64,000 nt of DNA, taken from assembly GCA_963693305.1 (NCBI GenBank), contig OY855913.1, forward strand, positions 6,421,701 through 6,485,700. The letters are read 5' to 3'. Both the position numbers and the translations under genes were made by a program. A model generated the notes under the pieces. That model saw only the letters and a program-made list of their open reading frames with translations, searched no databases and was not told where the DNA came from. The stretch comes from Meandrina meandrites. Lineage: Eukaryota; Cnidaria; Anthozoa; Scleractinia; Meandrinidae. Numbering within the stretch: position 1 is the first letter of the stretch; every line of letters begins with the position of its first letter. Positions 1-14,500 of this stretch are shown here, one piece after another.

Positions 1-598
1 TTTTCAATTTTCTATTGGTCGATCTGTCTCGCCTACTTACTTGTAATCAGAACTCGATTCTTTATTCCTTGCTAACTGTAGGACACAAAAGCCGAATGGA
101 CACCGGCTTTACTGTTTCAGCGAAGAAATATGGAAGGGAAACTCGCAAACAAAACGGGCAATGTCGACCAGAAATGACGCTGGAAGAGTAGAATAATAAA
201 CTTGTTACTGATGATGCGAAGGAGGCGATGGCTGACACGACGTTTGAAGAAAAGAAGGAGCTCTATCTGGATATTTTCAAGCCTCTTGACTTCTACGAAA
301 CGCTTTTCGACAATTACTTCAACAAAACCGAAGAATGGCACCCAACAACATGAGGTTTACTCGGAAACGTTTGAAATGTAAATAAAAAAACAGTTATTGG
401 ATGAGGTTTTTGGGATACCCGGAATAATCAAGGTCGAGGTAAGTGAGTTTTCCGGATATCACAAAAACCGAATCTAATATAATTGTTTTATTTAACATTG
501 TTTTAAAGAAAAGAACGACAAACACACTGTTAAAGAAGCGAATCGACGAGCCATGCTTTAACTTAACATTGCTCTTGGAAATCATGCCTTGCGCGCGT

Positions 599-652
599 AA
601 CCTACAGATTATTTACTAACCTGCTAGCAGATTAGTGAATAATCTGTAGGTT
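599..652. repeat. Near-perfect short hairpin in HECTD4 intron region
   Basis: Arms beginning AACCTACAGATTATT and ending AATAATCTGTAGGTT pair around a CTGCTAGCAG centre. It is probably the remnant of a small inverted-repeat element. The rest of 1-1190 shows nothing else I can name. Confidence 0.7.
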
Positions 653-1241
653 GTGCTGATTCCCAGAATTAACTGTAGGCTCTTAGCCAAAGAGAAGACA
701 GATAGTGACAACCAGAGTGTTGGTATTTCCACTATATAACTGAAGCAAAATTTTTGCGAAAAGAAACACAGTACTCTGACGAGGACAAGTTCCATTCTTC
801 TGAAAATGTACTTCGCTCTGTATCATTACTGTGAAGTTTGCGCTTAAGTTTGTTTTCTTTTCATCTAAGTTGACAACTGTCCTTGTAGATGGGCAAAGAA
901 ATAAATAAATGTATTAATTTATACGTGAAAGCGGTCCCTCTTATTGATTTAGAATTTTTTTTTAGCAGTTGTGCTCTTTGGGGGAAGAGGTGGGTATTTA
1001 AATACGAAATGTTTTGTACCGGAGTGCATATGATTGGTAAAAATATCGCAATAATACGTCCAGGAGGTATGGAGATCTCATGAGACAGCTAAGTTTATCT
1101 GGAGGATAATTTGGTACCAAGAGGTACATCTGAAAATAATTGTTTCTTTATAGATCCGCTAACACTTCTGCAAATTGAGAAGAAGTAGTAACCATTTTAT
1201 GCGCTAGGCATAACTGTGAGACAAGCTAGCAAAAGTCGCAC

Positions 1242-2501
1242 CTTGTCGACGTTCTTCACCACCCCTGTCAGTCCAAATGTCTTCTTCATATCCGACACCG
1301 CAAAGCCGGGCAGAGTGGCGGCCTGGTATAGAGTGGAGTTGTTGATGATCACAGCCTGACCAGGTCTCAGGCCTCCCGCGCTCACTTTGTTGACATCAGC
1401 TTTGACATCTTCAAGTTTAGGAAACTGCAAAGTAGCAGGGATGCCGCCATTGTCCTCATACAAGTCAGCTACTGTAGCGATTGCGATGTCTATCATACCT
1501 GAGAAACAAGGATTCAAAATAAATTTCTTTGGCTTAGATGGCTAGGGCATGTCTTACGAATGTCACCAAAAAGAACCCAAGGTTGTCCCAAGGTGGACAC
1601 CTGCAGGCAAAACTAACAGGGGGAGACCCAAAACCACCTGGAGAAAGATGGTTGAAACTGAGCTTAGTGAGATGGGTTTATCATGGAGACAGGCACATTG
1701 CGAAAGACAAGACTAGGTGGAAAAGAGACATTGTTGTGGCCCCATGCCCCACTGCGGGGCTATAAGTATTAGGAAGGAGGAAAATGTAATAAGCTGATGA
1801 TGATGATGATGATGATGATGCTGCTGCTACTGCTGTTAATGACGATGCCTCTTGTTAATCTATAGGCTAAAGCGAATAAACAACATAATCAAATGGAAAC
1901 TTGAAAGCCCAGGGTTTCCCGCGGACTATCCCGTGATAAACAAAACGTGTGCACACCATATAACAAAATACATCACTTCCTAAGCCATTCGCGAGCACTT
2001 TCCAGAGGTTGACATGTCACCAGCACTTCCTAACGTCACCATGTCGCCACTTGATAAACGTTGTCGCATAACGTGATGTTACTGCGATAAGATATTGCGT
2101 CACGCTTACAATTCATTCGGGAACCAGGTCAAACGCTGTTTCAGATAGCCTTATACAACACTTGTTACCAAAACGATACTATAAAACTACTAAGAGGCGA
2201 TAAAGGTCGTAACAGTGATCTTTCACACCCACCCCACCCAACCAACCTGCCAGCAGTGCCCCCTTGATCTGCTCCAGCCCAGACTGCCGGTCAGTGTTAG
2301 AACGAAACCGTCTTCTTATCACAGGAAACACTTTGTCCTCCCAAGCTTTCACCAACAGGCGGGCGGGGTCCACTGGTGGAGCTTCTCTGCCCGGGCTGGT
2401 ACCCTCTTCATTGACACGGAGAGGTGCTGCAGGGCCCACATCTGTCATTCTGTCGTAGCTACTCGTCAGTTTGTACTGAAGACAGGACATTGGGTCATAT
2501 T
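1242..2501 (-). CDS. HECTD4: HECTD4 last two in-window exons, conserved linker before the distal half
   Basis: Exon 2501-2247 carries LLVKAWEDKVFPVIRRRFRS and GLEQIKGALLA; exon 1498-1242 carries MIDIAIATVADLYEDNGGIP and MKKTFGLTGVVKNVDK. Both are strongly conserved HECTD4 segments. The donor at 1241 (GTGCGA) sends the transcript further left. I searched 1-1190 for the next conserved segment and did not see it, so the gene continues outside the window. Confidence 0.85.
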
Positions 2502-5500
2502 CTATGATTGCAGAGAAGCACCAGTTAGATAATCAATGCTTGAAACCGTTCACAGGTGCGATGTAATTCGAGCACTAAGCCGAACGTGACAGTAAGGGAG
2601 CCAATGTAATTTAAACACGGTAAATTGAGGGTCTGTTTGTTTCTTTTGCAAACTTCAAATGCAGCTTGAAATAGGCCAATTTCAATATCTTAAAAATTTA
2701 ATATGGCGCCTAGACTGAGGGACTAAAACAAAAGAATTCGCATCAAGGTTGAGAGATGGATGAATATTCCTTTTGTTTTAGTCCTCCACTGAGTCCCGGT
2801 GCTATGTTAGAATTTTAACATATCGCAATCGGCTTATTGAAGGAAACCACGAAATAGCACAACCTAAAAGTAGGAAAACACCAGAAGACACGATAAGCCA
2901 AAAGGAACAGGGGTGGAGAAGACTAGGAAAGACACAGGCGAATGTACAAAGAACGAACTTAAAGATCTTTAATACAAATTTTACGACCTGCTGTCCGTGA
3001 TGCAGCTTCTTAAACGTTTCTTTGCCACTCCGCTGCAGAGTTAACAGCCTATTGTCGGCAAAACAGTGGGCGTAATTATACGGCTTCCCCAGCCGGATTA
3101 TGTCGGACAGTTTCCTTCAAATGAGGGGGTCGGGCTGTTTGGTCGCATACTTTATAATACACTCTGCGCAGAAACAGTTTATCAGCAACAACCACAAACC
3201 TTTTCCTCCGTCTTTTGGGATGGTGAGAGGAGCGGGTTTAGGTGGCGAAGGTTTAGACACTTTAGACAGCGTTTGTCCATCCTTCTTGTCATCCTCATCA
3301 GGTTCCAGAGCGAACGGCAATTCGATGAATCCTTCCCTGATATCCTCTAACGAGTCACTCCACAAGTCCGCTGCCACGCGGTGTTTGGAGCCTTCTGCGT
3401 ACACGAACGACCGGGCACCAAAGTTCACACGAACACGCACATTCTGGGAAAGTAGAAAGTAAAGTTAGATACGACCTTTTAACAGAAAACCTCATGTGGG
3501 CTGGGTATCCTTAGAGGCTTTGTATTCCTTATAATTTTCGCAAAACCTTGTAGTAGAGCGACATTTACTTTTTGCAAACATGGATTTCATATATTCAACC
3601 ACTGAACAAAGCGGAATCTCTGCTAAAACCGCCAACAGGTCTGTGGTTAACCTCGGGAATACTGGCGACAAAGGAAAGCTCAGAACTGGTCGGGTAAGAA
3701 TGTGTCCTTCGAGGCCGTGATTCTATTTTTTAACATCGTTTTTGATAGCCCTTTTCGGCTCTCGCCAAGCCCAATTGCCTGTCCTTGGTTCACCTAGGAC
3801 AGTCTAGTCTCCTCCGTAGCTGATATATGAAAGAACTCCTCGCTTTGCGAGGAATTTGAGCAACAAAGAAAGTAATTCATTGCGTTTCAGCGAAAAATGC
3901 GGTATTGATCTTTTTTCTTTATTCTAAAGCTCTAAAAATCAGGCTATCTAAGAAAATCATAGTTGGTAGCTTCAGGCCGCGTTGAGATATTATATTTCAC
4001 TACGAAGCAAAAATCAAACAAAACAGACAAAATAAATTACTGCGCATGCGCAGTTTAAATGTCGTGCAACTAACGCTTGCAGGGTGATATCTCAAGTCCA
4101 ATAGAAATTTTGTGTCATGGGCACCTGTTACTGTAAGGAGAAACACAAATATCCCATAGAGAGTAAAGATTATCAAATTAGGTATACCACAAGTATGAGA
4201 TCACCAGTTCGAAACCATATAAATACTTGAACAGAACAGTGTAAGAACTGGGTTGGGTGAAATGCTCGCTTAGGGGGCTACTACCGAGGAACTCAGCGTT
4301 CCTGCCTTTGCCCCTGGGAAGGTCTGAGACAAAGACTGCTTGCTATTCCAGCAGGATACCCTCCTAACTGAGGGCTGCGACACTAGAAACAGGCTTGACG
4401 AATTGCACTTGGCAGATGATGCCCTTCCGTGAGGAAGGAGGATGCCTGTAGCTGCGTCATAGTTGGAAGCGTCGCACGGCCAGCGTGGTTAGCTCGATTA
4501 GCGAGGTAGTGCTTCCTGGTGCTATAACTCAATTCAGACTACTCTTCATCCAACCCCTTTATATTTTATGGTAATGTTTGCTGGATATTAACAGTTACTG
4601 TAAATTTTTGTGAAAGAATAAAAGAGAATACTGAAAAAAGGAAAAGACACATAAATCCGTCGAAATCCCTTTCTTTTTTGATTCTTTCGTATATAATTCA
4701 CAAAATTATTTTATTCATTTCCAGCATATATTAATTCTCACATATTCCTCATGTCACGGGTATAAAAATTTATAGAACTGGATCAGCTTCCAGTGGCCTT
4801 ATGGCAATGTAGGAGAACGTTTGCTCTATTTTAGGTCACAGGTTTGAATACCATTGAAGCCTGAAGTTTTAGCCAGGCTTTCTCTTCACCTGCTTCAGTT
4901 GCTGTTTAAAATTTCATCATTGCATGAGCCAGTTTGGAAGATGCGCAACAGGTTACAGGTTGAAGACTGGTATAATGTTTTTACAGGTAAGTAACCCTTC
5001 ATTTTAATCATTTTTAGCTCACCGCTCGGATAAACATAATCTTTCTTGAAGAAAAAAAAATCCCAAAAAATTTAGTGACCCTTTGAATGTTTTATTGTTT
5101 CAGTCTCTAAAATCGTGAACATCGATTGTCTTTCATCAAGTAGTGTACAGAACCTAAGGTCAAAGATAACCGCGGATATACTCCGTAAATCTATTTATCT
5201 TATTTTAGACATTTTCACGCTTTCAGTGCAGCTGCTTAATTTGCTTACTGGGAAGATCTTTTTCATTTTCTTTTATTCTCCCCCTCGTACTTCACTTGAA
5301 CGATTCACACAGTTGCCACATACTGACTTTTCCCTGATAAAAACAAAGTATCCCTGAACAAATAAACAGAAAATGTCAAATACAAAGTAGAGGCTCAGTT
5401 CTAGCCTTCACTTCCATCGCTGAGATCACATTGATCTGGAATGTTCTTTCGCCGTTGCACGTTTCCGTTTCGTAAACGGTCGGTGCCATTTTAGCGACAC

Positions 5501-8500
5501 TTAGAAATTTTTTCACAGTCATCAATTTTTTTTTTCTACTAAAAAGAAAAATGAAAATTGAACGTCAGCACCCAGAATCGAACCGGGAACCTCTGGCATG
5601 CTAGCATCAATCTCTCACCACTACACCACCACGTTGATCCGCCAAATTCCCGAAAAATTTAATTATTTAAGGTGACTTTCTTACTGTTACATCTATAATA
5701 GATGCCCCTATCCCCATCCCTAACCTAAGCGTGAATCTAACGTAGATTTAATAATCGTCTTCTCTAAACCTAATTTCATCTAATAATCAAAGCACAGTTT
5801 CGACCTTATCCAGGCCTAAACTAGAGCAGATATGGCACTCTCCATTCCGAAAAGCTTGGTTACCAATGATGGCATCGACCGTTTACGAAACGGAAATGAG
5901 CTTCGCCGTTCAATGGTATTAAATCAGAGGTGCTAAAAAAAATAAAATTCGCTGACTTTTTTCCTGACCTACAAGAATTTAATTTTTCCCTGACTACTTC
6001 CTGATCTACGGCCTTATATGCACGAAAAAGATTAAGTAAATTCCCTGCCCTGTAGCAACCCTGTGTGAGGGAAGAAAATACAGGAAGAGTAGAAAAAAAT
6101 AGAAAAGTTGAAAAGCCAACGGAGAAAATATTTCGTACAGCTTTTCAGTTACGGCTTAGTGTTCCAGTTCATTAACCGTAGCAAGCACCTGTTGTTTTGT
6201 TGTGGATCATAACTGTAATTAGCGTTGAAGTGTAACTGTAACCTGCACTAGCCTTTTGTTTAACTGTTATCTACCTGCACTGTTTTGAAAGTGATTAATC
6301 TTGTAAAAGCGAAATTCCCTTTTAGCCAATAGTTCTTCAGGAAATGTATTAGATAATGCTTAAGTAGACTATCTTATGACATTACCTAATGCGTAAGCAT
6401 CGAAGTTTCGGCTTAAATAGAGTTGTACTGCAAAGTATTATTTGGATACAGATTAAAGTCTACGTTGGACCCAAGTTCTGTCCACTGTTCTAGTCGTCTC
6501 CGAAGATTTTGTTTGCTGTAACAGATCCCAAACTTCCCTCAGCCAGCGTGTGTTCCCCGAGTTAAGTAGTGCTACAGGATTATTCAGAAATTGTCAAGAG
6601 AGCAAAAAAAACTTGTTATCACACTGATTCACTAGCTTCCTGTTTGTATCATTATAAAATGAGTGCAGCGTTACCTTCTTCTGTATGTGAATAACTGGCC
6701 ACAGCCCTGATTGAACACCATCAAGGCTCTCAGCTAATCGCTCCCCATTACAGGTGAAATAAGCCAATCCTTTATCTGACTGATCCTCAGCTCTCTTGTA
6801 TCCACAGCCAATAATGTCGTTCTCCTTCATGACGATATTTAGCGAGACAGTTTTCCACTGGAGAAGCCCGCCTGTTCTGTAAAGTACCGCACGGCCATTG
6901 CTGTGACAAACAAAAGCAGTTAAGGAAAGATATTGTTTTTCATGGGTTTAATTGCCTACCACTAATTTCACAGCAGTTAAGACCAAAAATCTGCGAAATT
7001 CCCGTGAAAAAATTCCGGGTTTTCCTTGTCATATCATCCATGTTTAAAGCCTAAAACACGTCTCAAAACAGTCATTGCCCTGGCCCATAAAGAACTGAAC
7101 TGTAAATATGACTTAAAACTGTGTTTCTATTTAGAAAAGAAACAAAAAAAAAATTAATTGGTTCACGGTAGGGGTGCTGTTACACAGTGTAATCACCTTT
7201 CACGACATTCTCGAAAACGAGACAAGTTCTTGCAGTCGTTGTGCAGAGAGAAATCTCTTGAACTTTCTGCACGTAATAATTGCAGCAACATACCTAACAA
7301 CACCTTTAACGTTAAATACCTGTGCAGAAGGCATGAGCCAACAGGATTGATCCAACCGCTGGCGAGCTGATCTGTCCATGGAGCAAACCCGACGGAAATA
7401 CAAGGACCCGGGTCCTGGTCATTCGCGTTCCCCAGGGAACAGAGCTCTACTTCCCAGTAAAACGAAGGTGCCTTGAAAAGAAAGAAAAAATACGTCTGAA
7501 ACACTTGCTTGTAACTTGAGCAAACGTGCCACAACTTACGAAACACAAGGGAAGAGTTTACTTGTAAACGAGCATTATCAATAGATGTCTACTTAGAACT
7601 GTCACTAATAAATAAACTATTCCCGAAATCATGAAAACAAGAAAAACAAGAGAAGAAAATGAATGAATTAGCATAACAGAAAACAAGAGAAGAACTCCTG
7701 GACATTGTTAAAAAAATCCCCACTACAATAACTCACCTTTTGAGGCAACGGAGCGCTAGCGTACACAAACGTTCCCCTGGGAAGCCCGAAGCCTGCTGCA
7801 GGGTCCCCCATGAAGTGAACGCATGTGTACCCCTCGGTAAAAACACATCCCCGTACTGGAGGGAATGCCCTGCTCCCGTCAAGCACCATCTTTTTGACGC
7901 TCTTGGTCGCTTTCTTTGGTGACTCGGCGGGTTTGACGAAGTCTTTGAAGAGTTTTCGTAGCTGTTGACAGTGCAACTCCGCCACGGGTAGTCTAACGCC
8001 TGGATCGCACTCTCCCGCTAGTTTGGAGATGAGTTCAAGTGATGGGTTTGTCAGCACAGCATCGCTAAAGGACGAGTCCTGCACTTGACAAGATAACACC
8101 ATACTTGCTCTGGAAAAACGGAATGTTAAAATTAGCATTCACTATCGGACAAACTATAAATACCAGACAGAGCACAACATTTCCAGGATTGTGTAAATAC
8201 ATCATAACAATGCTTGGTCATGGAATCCCGTGAAATAACACGCAGGAGATTTGATTAATCAGTATGCACAAGGGACTTAATACCGAAGAGACTCTGCTAT
8301 CACGGTAAATTTGGCGGGAAAACACCACTGCAAACGCGATATGGAAGATCGTTGAATGTGCAATTGCTTTCCAGCCTTCTTATTGGGCGCATCTCTCGTG
8401 ACAAGGGAAAAATGTTTCATGTATCGCAAAGGCTACGGCGGCACGCAAGCTCTGCTTATTCAAAAGCTAAGTTGCAATTCGCTTCAAATACTTACCTTGT

Positions 8501-11500
8501 TTTGATTTCTGCCAGTATACGTGCTGCCGGTGAAGGCGAAATAATGTTTTCGCTATGGTCTTCTTCGGAAGGTTGATCAATCACAGTTTCTTTCGAAAAT
8601 AAAATTGAAATCAAAGCAGTAACAGCTTGTTCACCCATGGACAGTTCACTTAGAAACACCACCTGCAAATAGAAAGATCTCTTTAAATAATAAAAAAAAG
8701 CATTCATTGAAAAACAGCCTGGTGCTTTCAAGTTGCAGCCATTCGCATCCTGGCGATCCACAGCCAAACACACTTAATTATAGTTTCAGAGAACTGGTTG
8801 GGTAGTTTTAAGCGAAACTGAACCAGTATTTTTTGGTCTCATGTGATTTTTATAGTTCTTCAATACCGTTATTATAACTTTTAAAAGCCTCACAAGGTCG
8901 ATGGAAAAAGATTTTCTTCACAAACATCAACTTTGAAAAGTGTTCCGTCCGATCAGAAATCAAATTGCCGCACATACGCAGTGTGCCAAAGCCCCTTTGA
9001 TATCAAAAGCGTGACATAGCTCTTTTAATTAGGAGGAAGCGTGGCCTAGTGGTTAGGGCGCTGGGCTGAGTTCTTCAAAGCTTGATTAAGCTAATCCAGG
9101 ATTAGCGTGAATTTGATTTCAATTTTTTAACTCTTCAGTGAGGTTTTCTGTTTATATTTTCTGTCCTCCAGTTTTGACGCCGACTTATCTCAAACTCCGC
9201 TCAAACATAAGCGATAAAAACGTTTTTATACAAGAGAAATTGAACCCTCAATCAGATTTTAATCCTGGGTTAGTGTTAAAACGGCTTTCGAACAACCTGG
9301 CCGTGGACTTGTAATCCGGAGGTCCCGGGTTTAAATCCTTCTTTCTGCCACTAGATGGATTTGTGTTCGATGGTCCCAAATTCAACTCCTCCATGCTTTG
9401 TAAATAGCCGACTGGTCAGCTTTGTGCCAGCTGGGGTTTTTAACAAGTTTCTGTTCCAATCAAGAATAGAGCAATTCGTCAAGGGCGATGCGTAACACGA
9501 GGACCTAGCACTATACCTGAGTATTAGCAACTTTAAGCCGTGCAAGTGGTATCTCCTGTACCCAGTCACTGTATGTCTCCCCTTGTTTGGCTACTAACAC
9601 CGTGGCCATGCCCTGCCTGTCCGACACACTGATCACTTCACCTGTTGTATGGACCATGTCTTCCCCACAAATCTGTCAAAACGAAACAAGAACCAATTTT
9701 AACCGTAAAACAAGCTAAATAATGCACCTACTTGAACTTAAATTGAATAATAATAGCCTAGTAAAGATTGTCATACAACCATACGGCAGAAAAAAACAAA
9801 ATCACTAACTAACGTGTGTAGAGACGGACGGGTTAATTGACGTGAGCTGAACCCGACCAGCCAAAATCTTGAGAAGATCTGGGTACGAGATTAGTTCATA
9901 ATTAACCTTATTTAGCTGTTATTTGGAGATTTTCTTCGAATCGAAGGTAATTTTGCCCATCGTATATCGTCCCATATAGCTCTTGAAGCAGCGTTTACCT
10001 GAACTGTGCATCCGGAGTGCACGCTCTGGCGAAAACCACCTAAAGCACACAAAGACGCCATAACGTTTCTAGCCTTGAAGAACCAATCGCGTTCATTAGA
10101 AAGCTGCCCATCTTCTTCAGGTTCCTGTTCCTCGGCGGCCTCCTTGTCCCCTCCAAACAAGACCCTCCCTTCTGCTTCCAAGGTCCTCATCAGGTCAGGC
10201 ACATAATCCAGCGCCTCGCAGAGCACATCTCGCACAGCAGAGGCCCATATCTTGGCGGTCTCGGAAGCGGAGGATGCTAGCAAGCCGTGTAATAAAGAGA
10301 TCACTTCAGACGCCATGGTGTGAGCCACTTGGCCGCTTATGAAAGGACGGCTGCTTTCAGTTCTAGAAGAGAAAGGGCAATGAACACAGTTTTAACAAGG
10401 TTAAGACATAACTTGATCACACGGAACCCAAGAATGGTTGGATTCTGTAGAAGATAAGATAAGATAAGATAAAAACTTTATTACCGTGTCTGTGTGTTTA
10501 GCCCTTATGGACTAATTGGGGACACAATTAAAATACCTAAAATACTTTTTATAATGCTAAGCTGAAAATATTTAAAATACTTAACTAAAAACTAAAAACT
10601 AATATTTACAATGTCTTAAGCGCAACAGAGTTTGCAACAGTTACTATTGTTGTCCACGTAGTCCGATAGATTGAGTTTTCTAATTTTAGTTTTGAATGCA
10701 GCCACAGTCGGCGAGTTTTTCAGGTCTTTGCTTAATTTTGACCATAGAAGTGGTCCAAGATATCTGATACAATGTTTCCCGTAGCGTTTAGTGTCAAAAC
10801 GCGGTAAGACAAAATCACTGTTTCTAAGCGAGTGTGTAGTGTCCTTGCGGACAAAAAGAGCAGAGACGTTGTCTGGCGCAAGCCCGTTCTTGACCTTATA
10901 CATAAGCGTTGCTGTATCTTGTAAACGCCTATTATATAGTGTGGGCAGATCTGCCCGTCCCAAGAGTTCGTTATAGGTTTCGGCGTGGGATCTGAATATA
11001 ACTCTTAATGCGCGTTCCTGAATTCTCTCAAGTTTCCTCGACAAATGAAAGGAAGCCATTAGGAAGTAAGGATGAGTAACCATGGCGAGGACAGAAGTGG
11101 ATAAAAAATATGAACAAACTTTAAAGCGTAAGAGACCCTTTTGTACTTGGCTTTGATTTCTTTGAAATTCTTTTCAATCCTTTAATATTTACCATCTTAA
11201 GCAAAAAGAACCATCTCCACTCGAGCAGACCAGAAGTCATCGTGTCAGTGTGTCACCACAAGGACACGTCACGTTACTTAGCAACAGCCCGTTTACTTAG
11301 CAACATCCCCGTTGCTTAACAACATTGCTTTGCTTATGCAATTCAACAATAGGATTCTCACGGAGTGTCTAATAAATCGCACAAACCTTGACAGACGGCT
11401 GTTGCGTGCTTTACACACGCTCTCTGGATCTCCTGATCCCTCGGGCAGCTTCCCTCCTTCTCCATCTCCTTCCAGCAGCCCAACAGGTCCCACACTGACC

Positions 11501-14500
11501 ACGAGTCCTGTCTGGGCCCAGTGTGCCGCCTTCTTAAGGCAGACTGGTAACGAGTCGGTGAGAAGAACCCCTCGTCCGTACTCAGTCAGCTCTCGGTCGA
11601 GTTTGATTGCGCGCTCCATCTCGGAGCCTTGTCCCACCCGAAAGATGAACGGAGTACCGTTTGTACTGGGAAAACACAAAAATAAATGGTTTTGCAATCC
11701 TTGTGATGCCTTTACTCACACGTTTTACCTCTCACGGTTAAACAGCGGGAAACCTTTATCATATGTTTAGCACTCACAGCGGTATTTAAAAGGCCATTTC
11801 CGAGTTACGTTTCGCCTCTGTGTCAAAACGAGTCTTCGTGCAAAACCAGTGTGTTTCACCTGGACGTCCATTTTCACGTAACTCAAACTCATTTTCATTT
11901 GAATGGTTTCGCACGAGGACTAGTTTTGAAAATGACGCAAAGGGCAAATCGGAAATGGCCTGTTGATTAAACTATTCACATTTTCTGTCCACTATTCAAC
12001 TGGAACTGAACCACTATTCCACGCATTCACGACTCCTTTGCCTAGTAATTAGCCGGCTTCAACGGTCCAAAGCTCGAGAAGTAATTTTTCTGATCGATTC
12101 TTTTACATTTGGTTAATGTTAGTTCTGAAAATTTAGTCTGCTTGAAACTGTATAAGTATTGAAAGCAGAAACAATCCGGTTACTTAGCAACAACAATCCG
12201 GTGCTTAGCAACAACAATCCGGTGCTTAGCAACAACAATCCGGTACTTAGCAACAACAATCCGGTTATTTAGCAACAACAATCCGGTTACTTAGCAACAA
12301 CAATCCGGTTATTTAGCAACAACAATCCGGTTTGTTTTACCCTGACGATAACTTATCTAAGTTGAAAACGTTCGGTTTTTCCTTTTAAAGTTTTTAACCA
12401 TTATCTTTTATTTCAAGCGTTGAAATATATTTTTTCTTCCAGGAATAAGAAGTTGATCACTGTTGAAAGTGTACGGTTGATGTAAAAAAAGTGATGATCA
12501 GCGCAAGACGCAGCATAAAATTAAAGCACACACACTAAAACGAACAATTCAACGGATAATACAAACAGCTTATTGAAGCTATCTCGCACCACCGTACCTT
12601 AATACTTTCTGGACAACTTCATGCGCGGGCTGGTCATCTCTTTTGTGCAAATACAAACACATCACGCTACCGCTTTTTTCAATGGTCTCATTCTCGTCAT
12701 ACTCGTCGGCATCATCCTCCAGATCTTCTTCACTCGTTGAATCCACAGAGGGCAGTACAAAGTCACCCAGCTTGGCAAGCAGCAGTTTAGCCACCCTAAA
12801 CACACAGCTTCCCCCGTGATGTGCTCCGTGTTTCTCGCCTAAATAATGTCTGGCGGAGGGTGGTAAGGTCACCTCCTGACAGCTCTTCGCGCTCATTAGC
12901 GGCAAGGCTGAACGGCAGAGCTTGAGTACGATCAGTACCAGTTTAGGAGGGGCTCGTCGATCCAGAAGTAGAGACAGGAGGGTGGAGATGGTGCGTGGCT
13001 CGCGGAGAATTCCTTCTCCAAGTTTGCTCCTAATAATAGCAAGGAAAACAAAACAGTATATGAACTACTGTACTAAGCAACTTAACAATGGGAAAAGCTG
13101 AAGATTTCGTCTTACAACGGCTTATTGCCACCTAATTGCTGCTCTCCAAAACAACTGTTTATAATCTCAAACCAGTTTGACTCTGAACTTCCTGAGATCG
13201 AAATCTCATCAATACTGTATCCTCTTTGACAAAAAGAACAGAAGTTTCTTTTCGCGCGCTCAATAGACCATTTTCGTATTCTCGGTATTGGACTGCAACT
13301 AGCTTGCAATTAAGGCTAATGCGGGAAAAATGTTTACATGCAAATTACATGAAGCTCTTTTTAATCACATTCCCCCGAATTAGCCTCAATTGTGCGCTAG
13401 TTACAGTCCAATACCGAGAATACGAAAACGGTCTATTCTTTCCCACGCCTTAGGCACGTCTGAAATTCGACTAGCGAAATGAGTAAGAAACAACTGCAAA
13501 AAAAAAAATTCACCTGCTGATGCCGTGCAGCAGTTGCATAACGTACTGTAGCGCGTCTCTAGCAGTGGCACCATCTTTGCGACTTTCCTCCAGCACACAG
13601 TTCAGGTAGTTTGACAAGAGACTAGACACCTGATGAGCCAGACCTGACCACTCAATAGCACCAGCACGGTAATCTGACAAAGAAAACAACAGCGATTGAA
13701 CAGTTTAACTCCAATACACATTTTAACCACAGACAGCTGGTCCTTCCCTTCCTAAACACTATCCAAAATTTTTTTTGCAGTTTTCTTTTAAACTCTTGTA
13801 CTCTTAACAAATTGAAACTTCACTGTTAATCTAAATTTCTTGAGGGCCTTCTAGTATAGCATTACAATCGTAGTCTACAACAAGTTAAATCTTTTTCGAC
13901 CTTGCTATCTCGTCAGCCGAGGCCGGAGCAATCCGCTCTCCTAAGTATGAGTCGAAGTGACTGTTACTCTACCCGCAGGATGGGATGCTAGCCTATCGCA
14001 AGAACCCTTCCCCCCCCCCCCCCCCCCCCACTCCACCCACTCCTATCCTGTTGGGTTGCCTTATCAATCATCATCATATACTTTATTTAAACACGGTAAA
14101 AACATCAGTTACAAGTTAAGAATGATTACATCACATTAAAAAAAAAACTGATTTACATGTTTGCCGTGTGGGAGCACGAGGGAGACATCAGGCAATTGAT
14201 AAGTCTTTTAAAGTGGCTAAAGGATCTAGCAGCTCTGGCATCGTGGGGAAGGCTATTCCACAACTGTGCCCCACTGTAACAGAAACTTCGTTTTAAAAAA
14301 TCAGTACGGGGCTTAGGTAGAGCTAACTTATTTGCCTTGTCTCTAAGATTATATCCTGTGCTGAATGGTTTAAATAGGTCTTGTAAGTACTCCGGAGCTT
14401 GTTTATTTATGGTTTTAAACATTAGTTTCGCTTTATGCTTTTTCCTTCTGGTATAGAGGGAATCCCATCCTAACTTTAATCGAAGGACGGTAGCACTAGA

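Larger units (their letters stand above)
5300..6060. repeat. Older dispersed repeat, split by a younger insertion (related copy at 22760-22990)
   Basis: Segments such as GAGATCACATTGATCTGGAA and CCCTGA...AGAAAATGTCA are shared with 22790-22910. The 5.3-kb copy is interrupted by the element at 5457-5901. Family unknown; no coding content. Confidence 0.55.

Noticed and set aside
1..1190. Further HECTD4 exon to the left of 1242
   Set aside because: I looked on the minus strand for the next conserved segment and saw neither it nor a good exon; the region appears intronic.
10616..11083. 155-codon minus-strand frame as a host gene
   Set aside because: Clear LINE reverse-transcriptase C-terminus with a satellite tail, not a cellular gene.
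12176..12331. CRISPR-like regular repeats
   Set aside because: Units touch each other with no unique spacers, and the locus is an intron of an animal gene.
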